The notes beneath the pieces are model-generated. The model had not been told where the DNA came from and did no database searches. It was given only the letters and a program-made list of their open reading frames with translations. This document shows, piece after piece, positions 55,554-64,000 of a DNA stretch of 64,000 nucleotides. A program made the translations under genes and the position numbers. The DNA is taken from contig CM073321.1 of NCBI GenBank assembly GCA_037043015.1, positions 2,671,001-2,735,000 on the forward strand, read 5' to 3'. The DNA comes from Bryum argenteum. Its lineage: Eukaryota > Streptophyta > Bryopsida > Bryales > Bryaceae. How positions within the stretch are numbered: position 1 is the first letter of the stretch; each line of letters starts with the position of its first letter.

Positions 55554-56177
55554 GACCTCCTCCTTCTTCTGCAGTGGTAAAGAAAAGGAGTAATAGGGCT
55601 AGGACGGGTTTTACCTACGTTTTCCGCAAGCCGGGCGACTAAGTCGCGGATGATCATCCCCCAGTCCGTCTCCCGTTCGCCGCGCAAGGAGCCCAGGACG
55701 GTGTTGGCCAGCCGTACGGTGATCCGGTGCGGCTTCTCTCCGTGGGTGATCGGCGCCAATAACTTGATGACGGCGCGCTCCCTCGGATTCCTGCAATCCT
55801 CGATCGAGTAGCCATTGTTCTTGTGTGGATCCCCGTGGAACGCCTTCTTCGCCCACTTGTGTTTCCGGCCGCACAACCCTACTCCGTTGTTTACGGTCAG
55901 GCCGTAAACACTCTCGATCTTCGGCCGTCCAGGAAGCCGGCTTCCCTCTAACCGTCCCCTCGAACTGGTTTGGCGCGCCGACCTTGATTTCGCGCACCAT
56001 CTCCGCGTCGCGCAAACCCCAGGGCGTATCCAGCAGGCCGGCTAACCCCATCCTCTCGAGGTCTTCCGTCAAGGACTTCTTCTCATTCTCCTCGATCGGA
56101 ATACACGGCGACACGAGCTTAATGGAAATCTTCAGCTCCTCTTGCTCCTGAGCGGAAGTGGACGCCGTTCCTGCCAT
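55550..56177 (-). pseudogene. Plant transposon-protein-like ORF pieces
   Basis: Two overlapping minus-strand frames beginning MAGTASTSAQEQEELKISIK at 56177. They match the ORF at 518-1318 in order: LTEDLERMGLAGLLDTPWGLRDAEMVREI, then NGYSIEDCRNPRERAVIKLLAPITHGEK, VLGSLRGERETDWGMIIRDLV, ITPFLYH. Preceded by a TATA-like element at 56342-56348. Element accessory protein of unknown role; broken here. Confidence 0.55.
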
Positions 56178-56716
56178 CGGAAAGAAGTGCGCAAGGAAAT
56201 AGAGAGTCGCCGGGCTGAGGTCGGCCAGTGGGCCGGATCGCAGCTAAGGACGGAAAGCAGAAAGACGGAGGGCAGGAGCGCAAGACGACAAGGGGCGCAG
56301 AAAACGAGGAGGCAGGTGACGACAAGGGCGGACGGGTTGCCTTATATCGAGGGGGCCGGAGTTAAGTCCGACCATCATGACATGGTCCGCCGCCATAATT
56401 GTTCTCCCCGTACGGAGTCGCCTTCTAGATTTCTCGCCATTATTAAATTCTTCGCCACTCCGTCCTTCTCCTACCATCATAACTCCTAATCCGTCCTCTC
56501 ACAGCACGTCCTAGCCGTACGGGGACAGAGTACGGATTGGCAAATCCGTCCTACTTAACATAAACTAGAGTTTAACTAATTCCTTTATTTGTAAAAACGT
56601 AATTGCCTTATAGTATACGGCTTAGCAAATACATAGGTCGGATTCTAGACACTATACTTATTCTTAATGCACATTAGAACATAATGGGCAAAAATCGAAA
56701 AAAACGGGGTCCGACA
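56178..56716 (-). promoter_or_regulatory. Upstream region of accessory ORFs, TATA-like
   Basis: No ORF of note. CGATATAAGG on the minus strand (56350-56341) lies ~165 bp before the ATG at 56177 and could start an accessory transcript. The outermost ~30 bp (a T-run with TTTTTGCCC on the minus strand) are shared with 3945-3975 of the related element. GGACGG words are frequent. Confidence 0.4.
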
Positions 56717-59440
56717 AGTGCATTGTGGGGGTCGCGCCCTGGTGAAACACAATGCTGCACCAATGGGGATGGCAACCCAAGAGTTGGTGTGACCGACTAC
56801 AAGTATAGTCGATGAGGGCATCGACTCCATTAGGTGGGGGTGAGTGTCGCGCACCTCTCCTTGAGGAGTGCCCGCAACACCAAGGGCCCAAGGGGGACAC
56901 CGGAGTGACGCCCGGGCCTTGGGGTGCCAAGGTGAAGGGAACCTAAGTGGGCCTAGTGTGGGAGAGGACCCCGGGCGTTGGAGACGCCTCTCACCCACGG
57001 AGACTAGGAGCCACGAGGGAATGGACATGAGATTATGGAAGCTCATGTTGCCACGATTCCGGGATGCTAAGGAGCACTGTGAGAGCATGTTATTGCTCTC
57101 TTTTGATGTTATTGTTTATTTGTTACTTTTATGAATGAATTGTTAATTAGCAAATGTCATTTTGAAGTAGATTGGTGAAATTAAGATAATTAAGTTTTGA
57201 ATACAATATGCATGTTTGAGGATGGTTGTTGTAAGGCCTTGGATAGGATGTTTGGCATTTATTTAAGCTTTAGATTAGATTTAGTGTGGAAGGGCTAGAG
57301 GAGGAATGAATCCCCCTAGTGGATCCATAGTTTGATGGGGAAGGACTAGAGGAGGAATGAATCCCCCTAGTGGATCCTTAATTAGAAATAGGGTTAGTTG
57401 CTTGATTAAGAGTTAGATGTTTTACCATTGGCCTTGCACAATTAACCTCGGGTGTTCATATTTGTGTTTGAGACTTGATTGTTTTGGTCTTGTCCAATTG
57501 ACTTTGTGGTGGCAATTGTGAGTTACATTCGTTTGTAGGGGTTCTTCAAGGTGGAGGGCCATGGAGGATGGAGCGCCATGGAGGATGGAGCGTCATTCAT
57601 CCATGGAGGCCTTAGATTAGGGCCTTAGGGTTAGGGTGAGCCGCCTCTTTGGCGGCTCCTCCATTTGTACTTAAGAGCTTGTTTTCAAGCTATAATCAAT
57701 CAATCAATCCATTCCCCTCTTGTTCATTGATTCATGTTGGTGTTCTCCCTCTCCCTCTTCTAATGCTTAGTTAGTGAAGAGAAGGAAGGCCATGGGCCTC
57801 CTTCTCTCTCTTCTTGCTCCCCTCTTTCCTTGTTTTTGCTCTTCCTTGTAGATTGTTGTCATTTGCTCATCTCCTTGGAAGTGCCTCTCAGTCAAATAGC
57901 CATCAGTCCCTCGGTTTTAGTCCAAATCGATTGAGATTTGGGATGCTGGTAGATCTCCTCAGTAGCTTTCTTTTGGTATATGGCTCGTCCAATTCCGATT
58001 TGTAGGGAGGGAGAAATCACCTCCCAAAGTCAGTAGTGTTGAAGGTGTTCTCGGCCGGATGGTATAAAAACAAGGCCCAGTCAAATGGCAATCAGTCCTA
58101 GGTTTTTTGTCCTATGCTTTTGAGATTTTCAGGGTAGATGCAAAATTAAGTTGGCTTTCTAAAAAGCTAATGCACGCCCAATTCCGAGCTAAGATGGAGA
58201 AATGGCGGCCTAGAATCTGAAGGGTACTTAAAAATGCATCCGGCCGGTGGTTTCTTCTTGTTCTTTCCCTTGTTCTTCATCCTCTCCTTGTTTCCCTTCT
58301 TCCCTTCTTCATTTCTCTTGTGATCTTGATCCTTGTGACCAATTGCCACCCCAAAGTGGTTTTTTGGCTCACAAGCACCTCAGTTGGAGGTGTGAGCTAA
58401 AAGTTATGGGAGTTGGAAGATTGTGGGACTAAAGGGAGTGCTGTCCAGGGACAGTGCTGGACTGGGAAGCTGGCCCGGGACTCCCGAATCTTCAGAGGGG
58501 CATAACTCCCTCAATACTTGTCGGAATGAGGCAAGTAAGGTGTCTATCGGCATCTACTTGACGAGTAGATGTCGATAGAGTGGTCGCTCGTCGCGTTTGG
58601 ATGCGGGACGAGGTAGATACGAGCCCTGGAAGGTTCGGGAAGTCTCCCGGGGCCTTCCAGCGGCTAAGGCATTGGGAGATTGGGTGGTCTTCCAAAACTA
58701 AGAGGTGTGAGGGTCCAGCCCTTCACCTAGGACCAGGGGGCTGCCGAATCCCACAGAGTATACTATGGGAGGGCTGGTCTCCTCCCCCACTCCCATGGTG
58801 CCTTGGTGGTGACCAAGGTGGGAGTCCCGAGTGGTGTGGCTAGTGTTGGGGCCTCACCATGGGGACTCCCAAGCCAAGGTGAGTCCCAATGGGTGGAGCT
58901 AGTGTTGGGGCTCCACCATGGGGACTCAAAGTGCAAAATGAGGCACGGTGGGTGGAGCTAGTGTTGGGGCTTCACCACGGTGGCTTATAAGGACAAGGTG
59001 AGTCCCGGTGGGGGAGCTAGTGTTGGGGCTTCACCACGGGGACTCATATAGGCAAAATGAGGACCATGAGTGCTACCGATGTGGGGTGGTGTCTCACCGC
59101 CGGCGTTGTGATTACTTGGTGGCCTTGGGGTCACCATGGTGGTCATGGGCGGTGGTGAGGAGACACCACCAAGTGCGGTTAGGCCGCGTGGTATGGGAGT
59201 GCCACCAAGTTGGGCCTTGGACATAAGTGGAAGTCCGCACCTAACCATTGGCTACCTACGAAGGGGTTGAATCCCGGTTGCATGGGTAGGAGGGATTGAT
59301 AACCAAGCGGTGAGCTTGGTGGTTGGTATGGGGAGCTAACTTTGTGCATGTGGGGGATGTGCAGAGTTAGCGCTCGTGACACTTGCTAGAGTTGGGTAAG
59401 AGTTGGTATAAGCCAAGGTGAGCTAGCAAGGGTTGCGACA
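56717..59440 (+). mobile_element. Family-2 3' end with nested solo LTR
   Basis: Last ~128 bp of the family-2 interior (56717-56844), matching the 3' spacer of the complete element, then its 3' LTR (56845-59440) interrupted by a TRIM-family solo LTR. The 5' part is missing. On its right it abuts intron-bearing genes without a recognisable partner LTR. Confidence 0.9.
57078..58373 (+). repeat. Solo LTR of the TRIM-like family
   Basis: 1296 bp, TGTGAG...CTCACA, flanked by the 5-bp duplication AGCAC (57073-57077 and 58374-58378). It differs from the pair at 8594-11335 by several base substitutions, so it is an older insertion than that element. Formed by recombination between the two LTRs of an element once inserted here. 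Confidence 0.95.
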
Positions 59441-59458
59441 CTGGATATTCATCCCGTT

Positions 59459-61473
59459 ATGAATTCCAGCGGCGCTCGAGTCAAGATCATCAACGACTCT
59501 CTCATCCGTTGGTGGGATGTGAAGTCTGTTGGAGACCCTTTTCCTCAAGAGTACGACAAAGCGAAATTGTTCCTAATTGAGGTACATCTTCACTCATGTT
59601 CATTTCAGAGAAGTGTATCTCGATTGAGTTTTGACATTTGCTTGTTCCATTTCCACCACAGGTTTCTGCAGGTTGCCGTCTATATTTTGAAGGTATTCTC
59701 GAAGTTGGACGTGCAGGCGTCGATTTAATGCTAGCCGACTATCCAGATGGAATACGAGTTCCAGGAGTCTCCGATCCCGAGCACCAGATTCCTCGCTGGA
59801 GTTCTCTTCAACCAAACTTTTTGAAGACAATTGCTGAATTTGCCTTCGAGTACGTGCATGACGACGGGGCAATAGTGATCTTCTATCCAGATTCTTATGT
59901 CGTGAGAAAGAAGATAGAGACATTTACGGCAAATTTCAACCTAAAGATTGCGCTAGAGTGGAAAGTTCTTAACTCTCTTCCGCTGTGCAGCCCGTCGGAT
60001 CCAACACGTTTGGTAAGATAAGAGCTTACTTGTGTTTTCGTGTGTCTTGTTAGGCGGATACTTAAGTTGTTAATAACTGATGATAATGCTAGGCAATGCC
60101 TTTGCTTCTCTATCTGTAAATGTAATCGTGTCTGGGAAATCGTCAATCCTGGGCTGTTTCGCTATGTTGCCTCGAACTCAGGGTGCCGTTGGACCGTTGA
60201 CCCATGCTGCTGCCTGCATACCCTGCTCTTGTTCCGCCGGACCCCTGCCGGTGCCGGCTTACCCCAGTTCGTATCGGCGCTCCCCCAGTGGTGCCGGCAG
60301 ACCTCTGGAAACGGCTGTCTTGCCTAAGAGCCTTGCTGGTTTCGGCGGGTGCCTGTTGGTGCCGGCAGAAGCCTGCTGGTGCCGGCAGATGCCTTGCTGG
60401 TGCCGGCGGATGCCTGCGTGGTGCCGGCGGATGCCAGCTGGTGCCGGCAGATGCCTTGCTGGTGCCGGCGGATGCCTGCGTGGTGCCGGCAGATGTCTGA
60501 GTGGTGCCTTGGTGTCCGCGGTCTTATTGACCCCTGCTGGTACCACGACCTGTTGGTGCCGGCAGACCTGCTGAGGCCTGCATAGCATCGTGTTATTTTT
60601 CTAAACTTGTATTTTTTCGTGCAGACATACATCTCCAAGGCCATCGTTATGGTGAGGGCCCTTCCGCCTAGTGCTCGTCGACAGCCAACTCCCCTCATTG
60701 TTAAGCTCAACCCATTTACACCCGGTGTTGACCTCAATAAGGAGGACATGTTATTCAACGCAATCGACGATCAGGGTCTTCTTCAAAAGACCTCAGATGG
60801 GAAACCATGGAGGGGTCCAAAGCAGCGCACGGAGGTGTTTTTCAAACCACTCATATATGGGATGTGTCCGGAGAGAGGACTCGTCCTTGACTTTGGAGCA
60901 GCAACAGGTTGGTTCTCATTCCATTGACATCATCCTTTACTCTCAACAACTACATGACTGACTGTATTAATTTCTTAACTGCAGGCCCATCCGTTCAAGC
61001 AGCGCTCTCCCTCAACCGCAACAATTTGGCACTTGAGGGCGACCGTGAGATTTTCAATGAGGTGCTTCTGCCACTTACAATTCCAAAGACAGACCATCCT
61101 CCTCGAGCACACCAAATAGTCCCAAACCGGAGGGCCTTCGAGCGACGAGTCACCAATCAAGCCGCACACAATGAGATGGATTCTGTGAGTCGCACTCCGT
61201 TGTCTTGAAATTCCATTCATTTTAATATTTTGATAATATATTCTAATCATGTTATGTGGTTGCTTGTGCAGTTTAGTGAGTGTATTTGACACACTCTCCA
61301 AGCTTCAAATTAGCCCTCCGTTATCGTTTACACTTCCCTCATATGCGGAAGGCTTAGCGGAAGCTTATAGTACTGTGTTATCAGACTCTTCTCCTGATAT
61401 TGCTACGATTCCTAGATATCATCCGGGAGTGAAGCGCTATTTAGACTTGAGTGCATCAGAATCTGACTCCTGA
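59459..61473 (+). CDS. Beta-class DNA methyltransferase-like protein, intron-bearing
   Basis: Exons inferred from GT-AG sites that keep phase: 59459-59581, 59662-60012, 60625-60907, 60985-61184 and a last exon from 61272. The first four give about 319 residues. Residues ~61-72 VDLMLADYPDGI sit where motif IV (DPPY) of N6-adenine/N4-cytosine methyltransferases lies; ~95-140 (FAFEYVHDDGAIVIFYPDSYVVRKKI ... LKIALEWKV) fit the following strands and helices; ~244-272 (LVLDFGAATGPSVQAALSLNRNNLALEGD) fit the SAM-binding motif I and the acidic end of the next strand. Catalytic half first and SAM half second is the beta-class order. The motif reads DYPD, not DPPY, so activity is doubtful. In the phase carried into the last exon a stop comes after five codons, while a neighbouring frame stays open to 61473: an early end, another acceptor, or a break. 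The 5' side may be cut by the LTR at 59440. It could be a host gene or a mobile-element gene. Confidence 0.6.
60345..60570. repeat. GC-rich minisatellite inside an intron
   Basis: Units near GGTGCCGGCRGATGCC with spacers such as TTGCTGGTGCC and TGCGTGGTGCC, repeated roughly eight to ten times within the inferred second intron (60013-60624). Long open frames here on both strands are by-products of the repeat. Confidence 0.85.
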
Positions 61474-62110
61474 GCACATTTTGTTTTTGATATTTTGATT
61501 ATTATATATTTATCTTATATATATTTTTTCTCTGGTATTCATGCTTCAATTATACTTCTGAACTCACTCTTTCCTGTGACAGCCTACCACCGTTGCGACA
61601 AAGTTCAAAATTGTCCATATCTAGGAGAAAAGCACTACACAATCAAGTTCATATCCATGCACTGGATGTGATAAATCAAATTATTTTGGCACTTGCATTA
61701 GATGCAGCTTCTGATGTAATTTAGAAAATTAGTAGGCGCAGGCATGGTTTCGAACTCAAATTTTTACTATGTAATGAAACCTTCAGTGCAAAAACAATAT
61801 GGTAGTCCTCACTTACTAGTTCGAAAGCCAAACACGTAGCCTTGATTCGTAATAGTGTTTTGATGGCACTCGCCATGTCGTTAGTCCTAGTGCTTCCAAT
61901 GTTCCATTCCTCATATCTTTCAGCTTGATGCGTAATTGCACGACGAGGCCCGTGTCCTAGGATCGCCAATCACGTCACAAAGTTGCTCAGCAGCCCGCGT
62001 TTGGGTTGTGCAAATACTAACTCAGGTAGTCGCGTAAGCCTGTCGATGCCTCGCTCGAACTTGGGCCACTCAGCGCCCTAAACCATGAACAGTAAACTAC
62101 AATTGAAGTG
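61474..62110. other. Intergenic region between convergent genes
   Basis: AT-rich 3' flank of the methyltransferase-like gene (TATATATTTATC near 61505), then unassigned DNA. A minus-strand frame of 82 codons at 61721-61969 has no recognisable domain and is not supported by anything else. Nothing firm seen. Confidence 0.4.
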
Positions 62111-62575
62111 TTAGTTGTTGAACTCCGCCTCCAGTATGAGCCCTGATATATGCTCTGGGTTGCAAAGGAAGCAAGCCCAGTACATGTCGTCCACCATGTC
62201 TCCTTCAAGAGTGTCGTCACCATAGTTCCGAATGATGCAAGCCGCACACCAGCTTAGTACGCAGCAGCTACACTCGGTGAGGTTTTCTGTTTGTCCACAC
62301 CAAGAGCATGTAGCCACTTCCACCGCCTACACAGATCCAACCTAGTGAGCACCGACTCTGGCAGATTGATTGACCTACAACTTCACACCTTTCATACACA
62401 AAAGTCACTACTTTCTTACATTATTCTGTCTGTGACAGTGGCGCACAATTCGATGCTGCAAAAACGCCACACATTCCACATTCATTATAACATTCAACTC
62501 TGGATGATAATCGACCTCCTCCAAGCTCTCTATAGTCTCTCCGCAAGCAGTGCAAATCAGTGTCTTCTTCGCCAT
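62111..62575 (-). CDS. Small ATRX-type ADD zinc-finger protein
   Basis: Two exons inferred on the minus strand: 62575-62420 (52 codons, donor GTAAGA) and 62326-62111 (acceptor TGTAG), both phase 0, giving 123 residues. The order of ligands matches the ADD domain of ATRX/DNMT3: C8-x2-C11 (ICTACGE), HP at 24-25, C35, C59-x2-C62 (CSWCG), NL then C71 and C74, WC79-x2-C82 IIRNYG, and WAC104-x2-C107 NP. Spacing and the words CI-x-RN-x-G and C-x-x-C-NPE are close to ATRX. ADD domains bind the histone H3 tail with unmethylated K4, in ATRX together with K9me3. The second pair reads N-x-x-C (N32, C35), so one zinc ligand appears replaced or supplied otherwise. The protein is almost only the ADD domain. 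It lies tail to tail with the methyltransferase-like gene. ATGs at 62575 and just upstream are both possible starts. Confidence 0.75.
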
Positions 62576-63184
62576 TAGCATCATCTGCACCTGCGAGCAA
62601 AAATTCCAACGGAAAAGCGAATAAATCCACAATTGCCAATTGTCGAGCGATTCAAAATAATAATTTTGACACTACACATATCGTCTCACCCCATCAGGTG
62701 CCGGCGGATCCTCTCCCGGCGGCAAAGTGATAACGGACTGATTTCACAATAGAGCAAGATTGGCAGCGGTCAAACTCGTGCCACTCACTACACTAAACCC
62801 TAAATCACTCTGCTAACACTTGCCGCGTCCTGCCGTATTAGCCGCCCTACTTATAAATAGTAGAATGCTGACGTCAGCCCTAATTTAGTTACTCCTACAA
62901 ATATTGTTATGAACGTAGTACACCACAGTTATATCAACATAGACCCCATATTTATAAATCCATTTCTTGGAATCTGAATATTTTGTTACCATCGCCCACA
63001 CGGTTATAGGGTTTTTCCACGGATTTGCACACCACATGTTCAACCTTTTTCAAAAATCTAAGATTGATAAAGTGTACTTTACACACTTCTAAGTGTCCAA
63101 TATTTTTTTAAAAATCTGCTCACGACTAATTAAAAGTCTGCTCATCACTCACGGCTCACGGCTCGCACAACTGCAATCTTGGTG
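62576..63184 (-). promoter_or_regulatory. Upstream region of ADD gene
   Basis: About 600 bp, AT-rich, no gene. A TATAAATA-type element at 62851-62860 reads as a TATA box on either strand and lies ~280 bp before the ADD start; GACGTCA follows at 62869. A telobox-like AAACCCTAAA occurs at ~62806. A second TATA-like TTTATAAAT is at ~62949. Confidence 0.4.
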
Positions 63185-64000
63185 TTAAAGACTGTTTTCA
63201 GAGACGTCATCATATAGAGTACTTGAATGCGTCACTATTGACGCAGGTTTAACTCTAGCGCGTCACTTTTGACGTAGTGTAACGCAAGGAATACCCTAGC
63301 ACATAGCACATATATGTAGCCTTTATGCTTTATGCTACTCAATACTTGCAACTTTGTACCAGTGGCTAATTTTCCATCTAATACAGCGAAAGCACTGACC
63401 AGGTTTATGTTGCACTCCATTTGGTGTATGTTTCTGTCAGAGTGTGTTATGTTTGACGTTGCATTTACGTTATCGAATGTGTCATATGACGTCACTTTTA
63501 ACGTTTTCATTTCCGTCATATTGTGTCATGTTGTGTTTCTTTTGACACACGTCTGCCATCGAATTGCGTCGAATGGATGACGTGGCGAACGTCATCCTAC
63601 ATCTTGTCTCTTTACTTGAAACACGCTAAAACACGTGACATTCGTGTTTAAGTGCGTCAACTTTGACACGAGGCCCTGTTTCTTTTCACACATAACTTGA
63701 TAACGTGAATGTCACCCTACGTCTAAAGACACATCCAAAACGCGTTAAAACAAACGACATTTGCGTTTATTAAACAACGTCTAAGGATGTTTTGGAAATC
63801 GCGTTAAAATAGAGGACACAAGTGTTCCTCAACGTCAATGTGGACACTATCTCCTGTTTCTTTTGATACAAACTCCGAACTTCTTTCACATTCTAGGATG
63901 TGGCCACGTGTGACGATCTCAGCCTTCGAAATTTAAATGCCACGTCAGATTTCCGATGCCACATCAGATCAGATTTCATCCATCACAAGGATGAAAAATT
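63185..64000. promoter_or_regulatory. TGACG/CGTCA-saturated region
   Basis: I count about 15 TGACG or CGTCA words in ~820 bp, many in longer forms such as GCGTCACTATTGACGC, TGACGTCA and GCGTCACTTTTGACG. No ORF of note. Shares words including GCGTTAAAACAAAC and CGTCACTATTGAC with 28141-29277. Runs off the window. Probably the terminal or regulatory part of a unit that may include the ADD and methyltransferase-like genes. Confidence 0.6.

Larger units (their letters stand above)
40081..56716 (-). mobile_element. Tat/Athila-like Ty3 element, interrupted
   Basis: Minus-strand LTR element: integrase/RNase H piece 40081-40799, then beyond the nested chromovirus RT 48857-50035, protease region 50036-51289, gag 51452-53074, primer site 53248-53265 (tRNA-Asp type), LTR-like DNA from 53279, and accessory ORFs 54279-56177. 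Its integrase end is lost at the telomere-repeat junction. The insertion of 40800-48856 is marked by the duplicated target CACAT. Gag, protease and RT frames remain long and open, so it is not very old. The element is saturated with CCGTCC and CCGGCC on the plus strand (GGACGG/GGCCGG on its own strand). Confidence 0.8.

Noticed and set aside
53279-56716. A single 3.4-kb LTR with TGTCGG...CCGACA ends
   Set aside because: The end motifs match and a primer site adjoins, but the outer ~30-bp block also occurs next to integrase at 3945-3975 of the related element, so it may be a post-pol sequence rather than an LTR end. Left open rather than called.
60204-60588. Overlapping long frames on both strands rich in Cys, Arg and Pro
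   Set aside because: Produced by the GC-rich minisatellite inside an inferred intron.
61740-61775. Possible SINE or tRNA-derived sequence (GAGTTCGAAACC, B-box-like, minus strand)
   Set aside because: No convincing A box at the right distance, no terminal poly-A or T run and no second copy.
61721-61969. 82-codon minus-strand frame as part of the ADD gene
   Set aside because: The ADD gene closes with a stop at 62111 and no splice signals or domain link the two.

Overview
The window reads as intergenic heterochromatin of a large streptophyte (green-plant lineage) genome. The signs are Ty3 retroelements of both the chromodomain and the Tat/Athila-like kinds, extra element ORFs resembling the 'putative plant transposon protein' family, primer sites matching plant tRNA-iMet and tRNA-Asp, an Arabidopsis-type telomere repeat, and a DUF7869-type reading frame. 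A charophyte alga such as Chara would fit, but that is a guess. No bacterial features, rRNA, tRNA or CRISPR were seen.

Layout. 1-6220: minus-strand Tat/Athila-like Ty3 remnant with extra ORFs. 6221-12580: a second gag-bearing LTR element, split by a TRIM-like element (8594-11335, TSD CCCTA). 12581-13876: LTR of chromovirus family 2. 13877-17903 and 22244-24328: two partial family-1 chromoviruses, head to head around a 4.3 kb island. The island (17904-22243) holds a regular array of about ten palindromes upstream of a broken DUF7869 gene. 24329-28140: 3' part of another LTR element with plant-transposon-protein ORFs. 28141-29277: DNA saturated with TGACG/CGTCA. 29278-36970: long family-1 element with both LTRs. 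36971-39710: inverted copy of its interior joined to the outer LTR end. 39711-40077: family-2 LTR piece followed by four telomere repeats. 40081-56716: Tat/Athila-like element on the minus strand, interrupted by a young, structurally complete family-2 chromovirus (40800-48856, TSD CACAT). 56717-59440: 3' end of another family-2 element with a nested solo LTR (TSD AGCAC).

The right end (59441-64000) differs: it is the only part with intron-bearing, non-retroelement genes. A plus-strand gene (59459-61473) encodes a protein with the motif order of a beta-class (N6-adenine/N4-cytosine) DNA methyltransferase. Tail to tail with it, a minus-strand gene (62575-62111) encodes a compact ATRX-type ADD zinc-finger domain. 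Beyond lies a second TGACG/CGTCA-saturated stretch like that at 28141-29277. I infer a mobile or formerly mobile unit carrying a methyltransferase-like protein, a chromatin reader and a dense cognate-motif region. Its functional link is unproven.

A theme of the window is that several elements are saturated with their own short motif (CCCGGA; CGACC; palindromic TCAACTCGANTCGAGTTGA; CCAGTTT; TGACG; CCGTCC/CCGGCC). Two LTR families share one conserved hairpin. Boundaries of the older elements are approximate.
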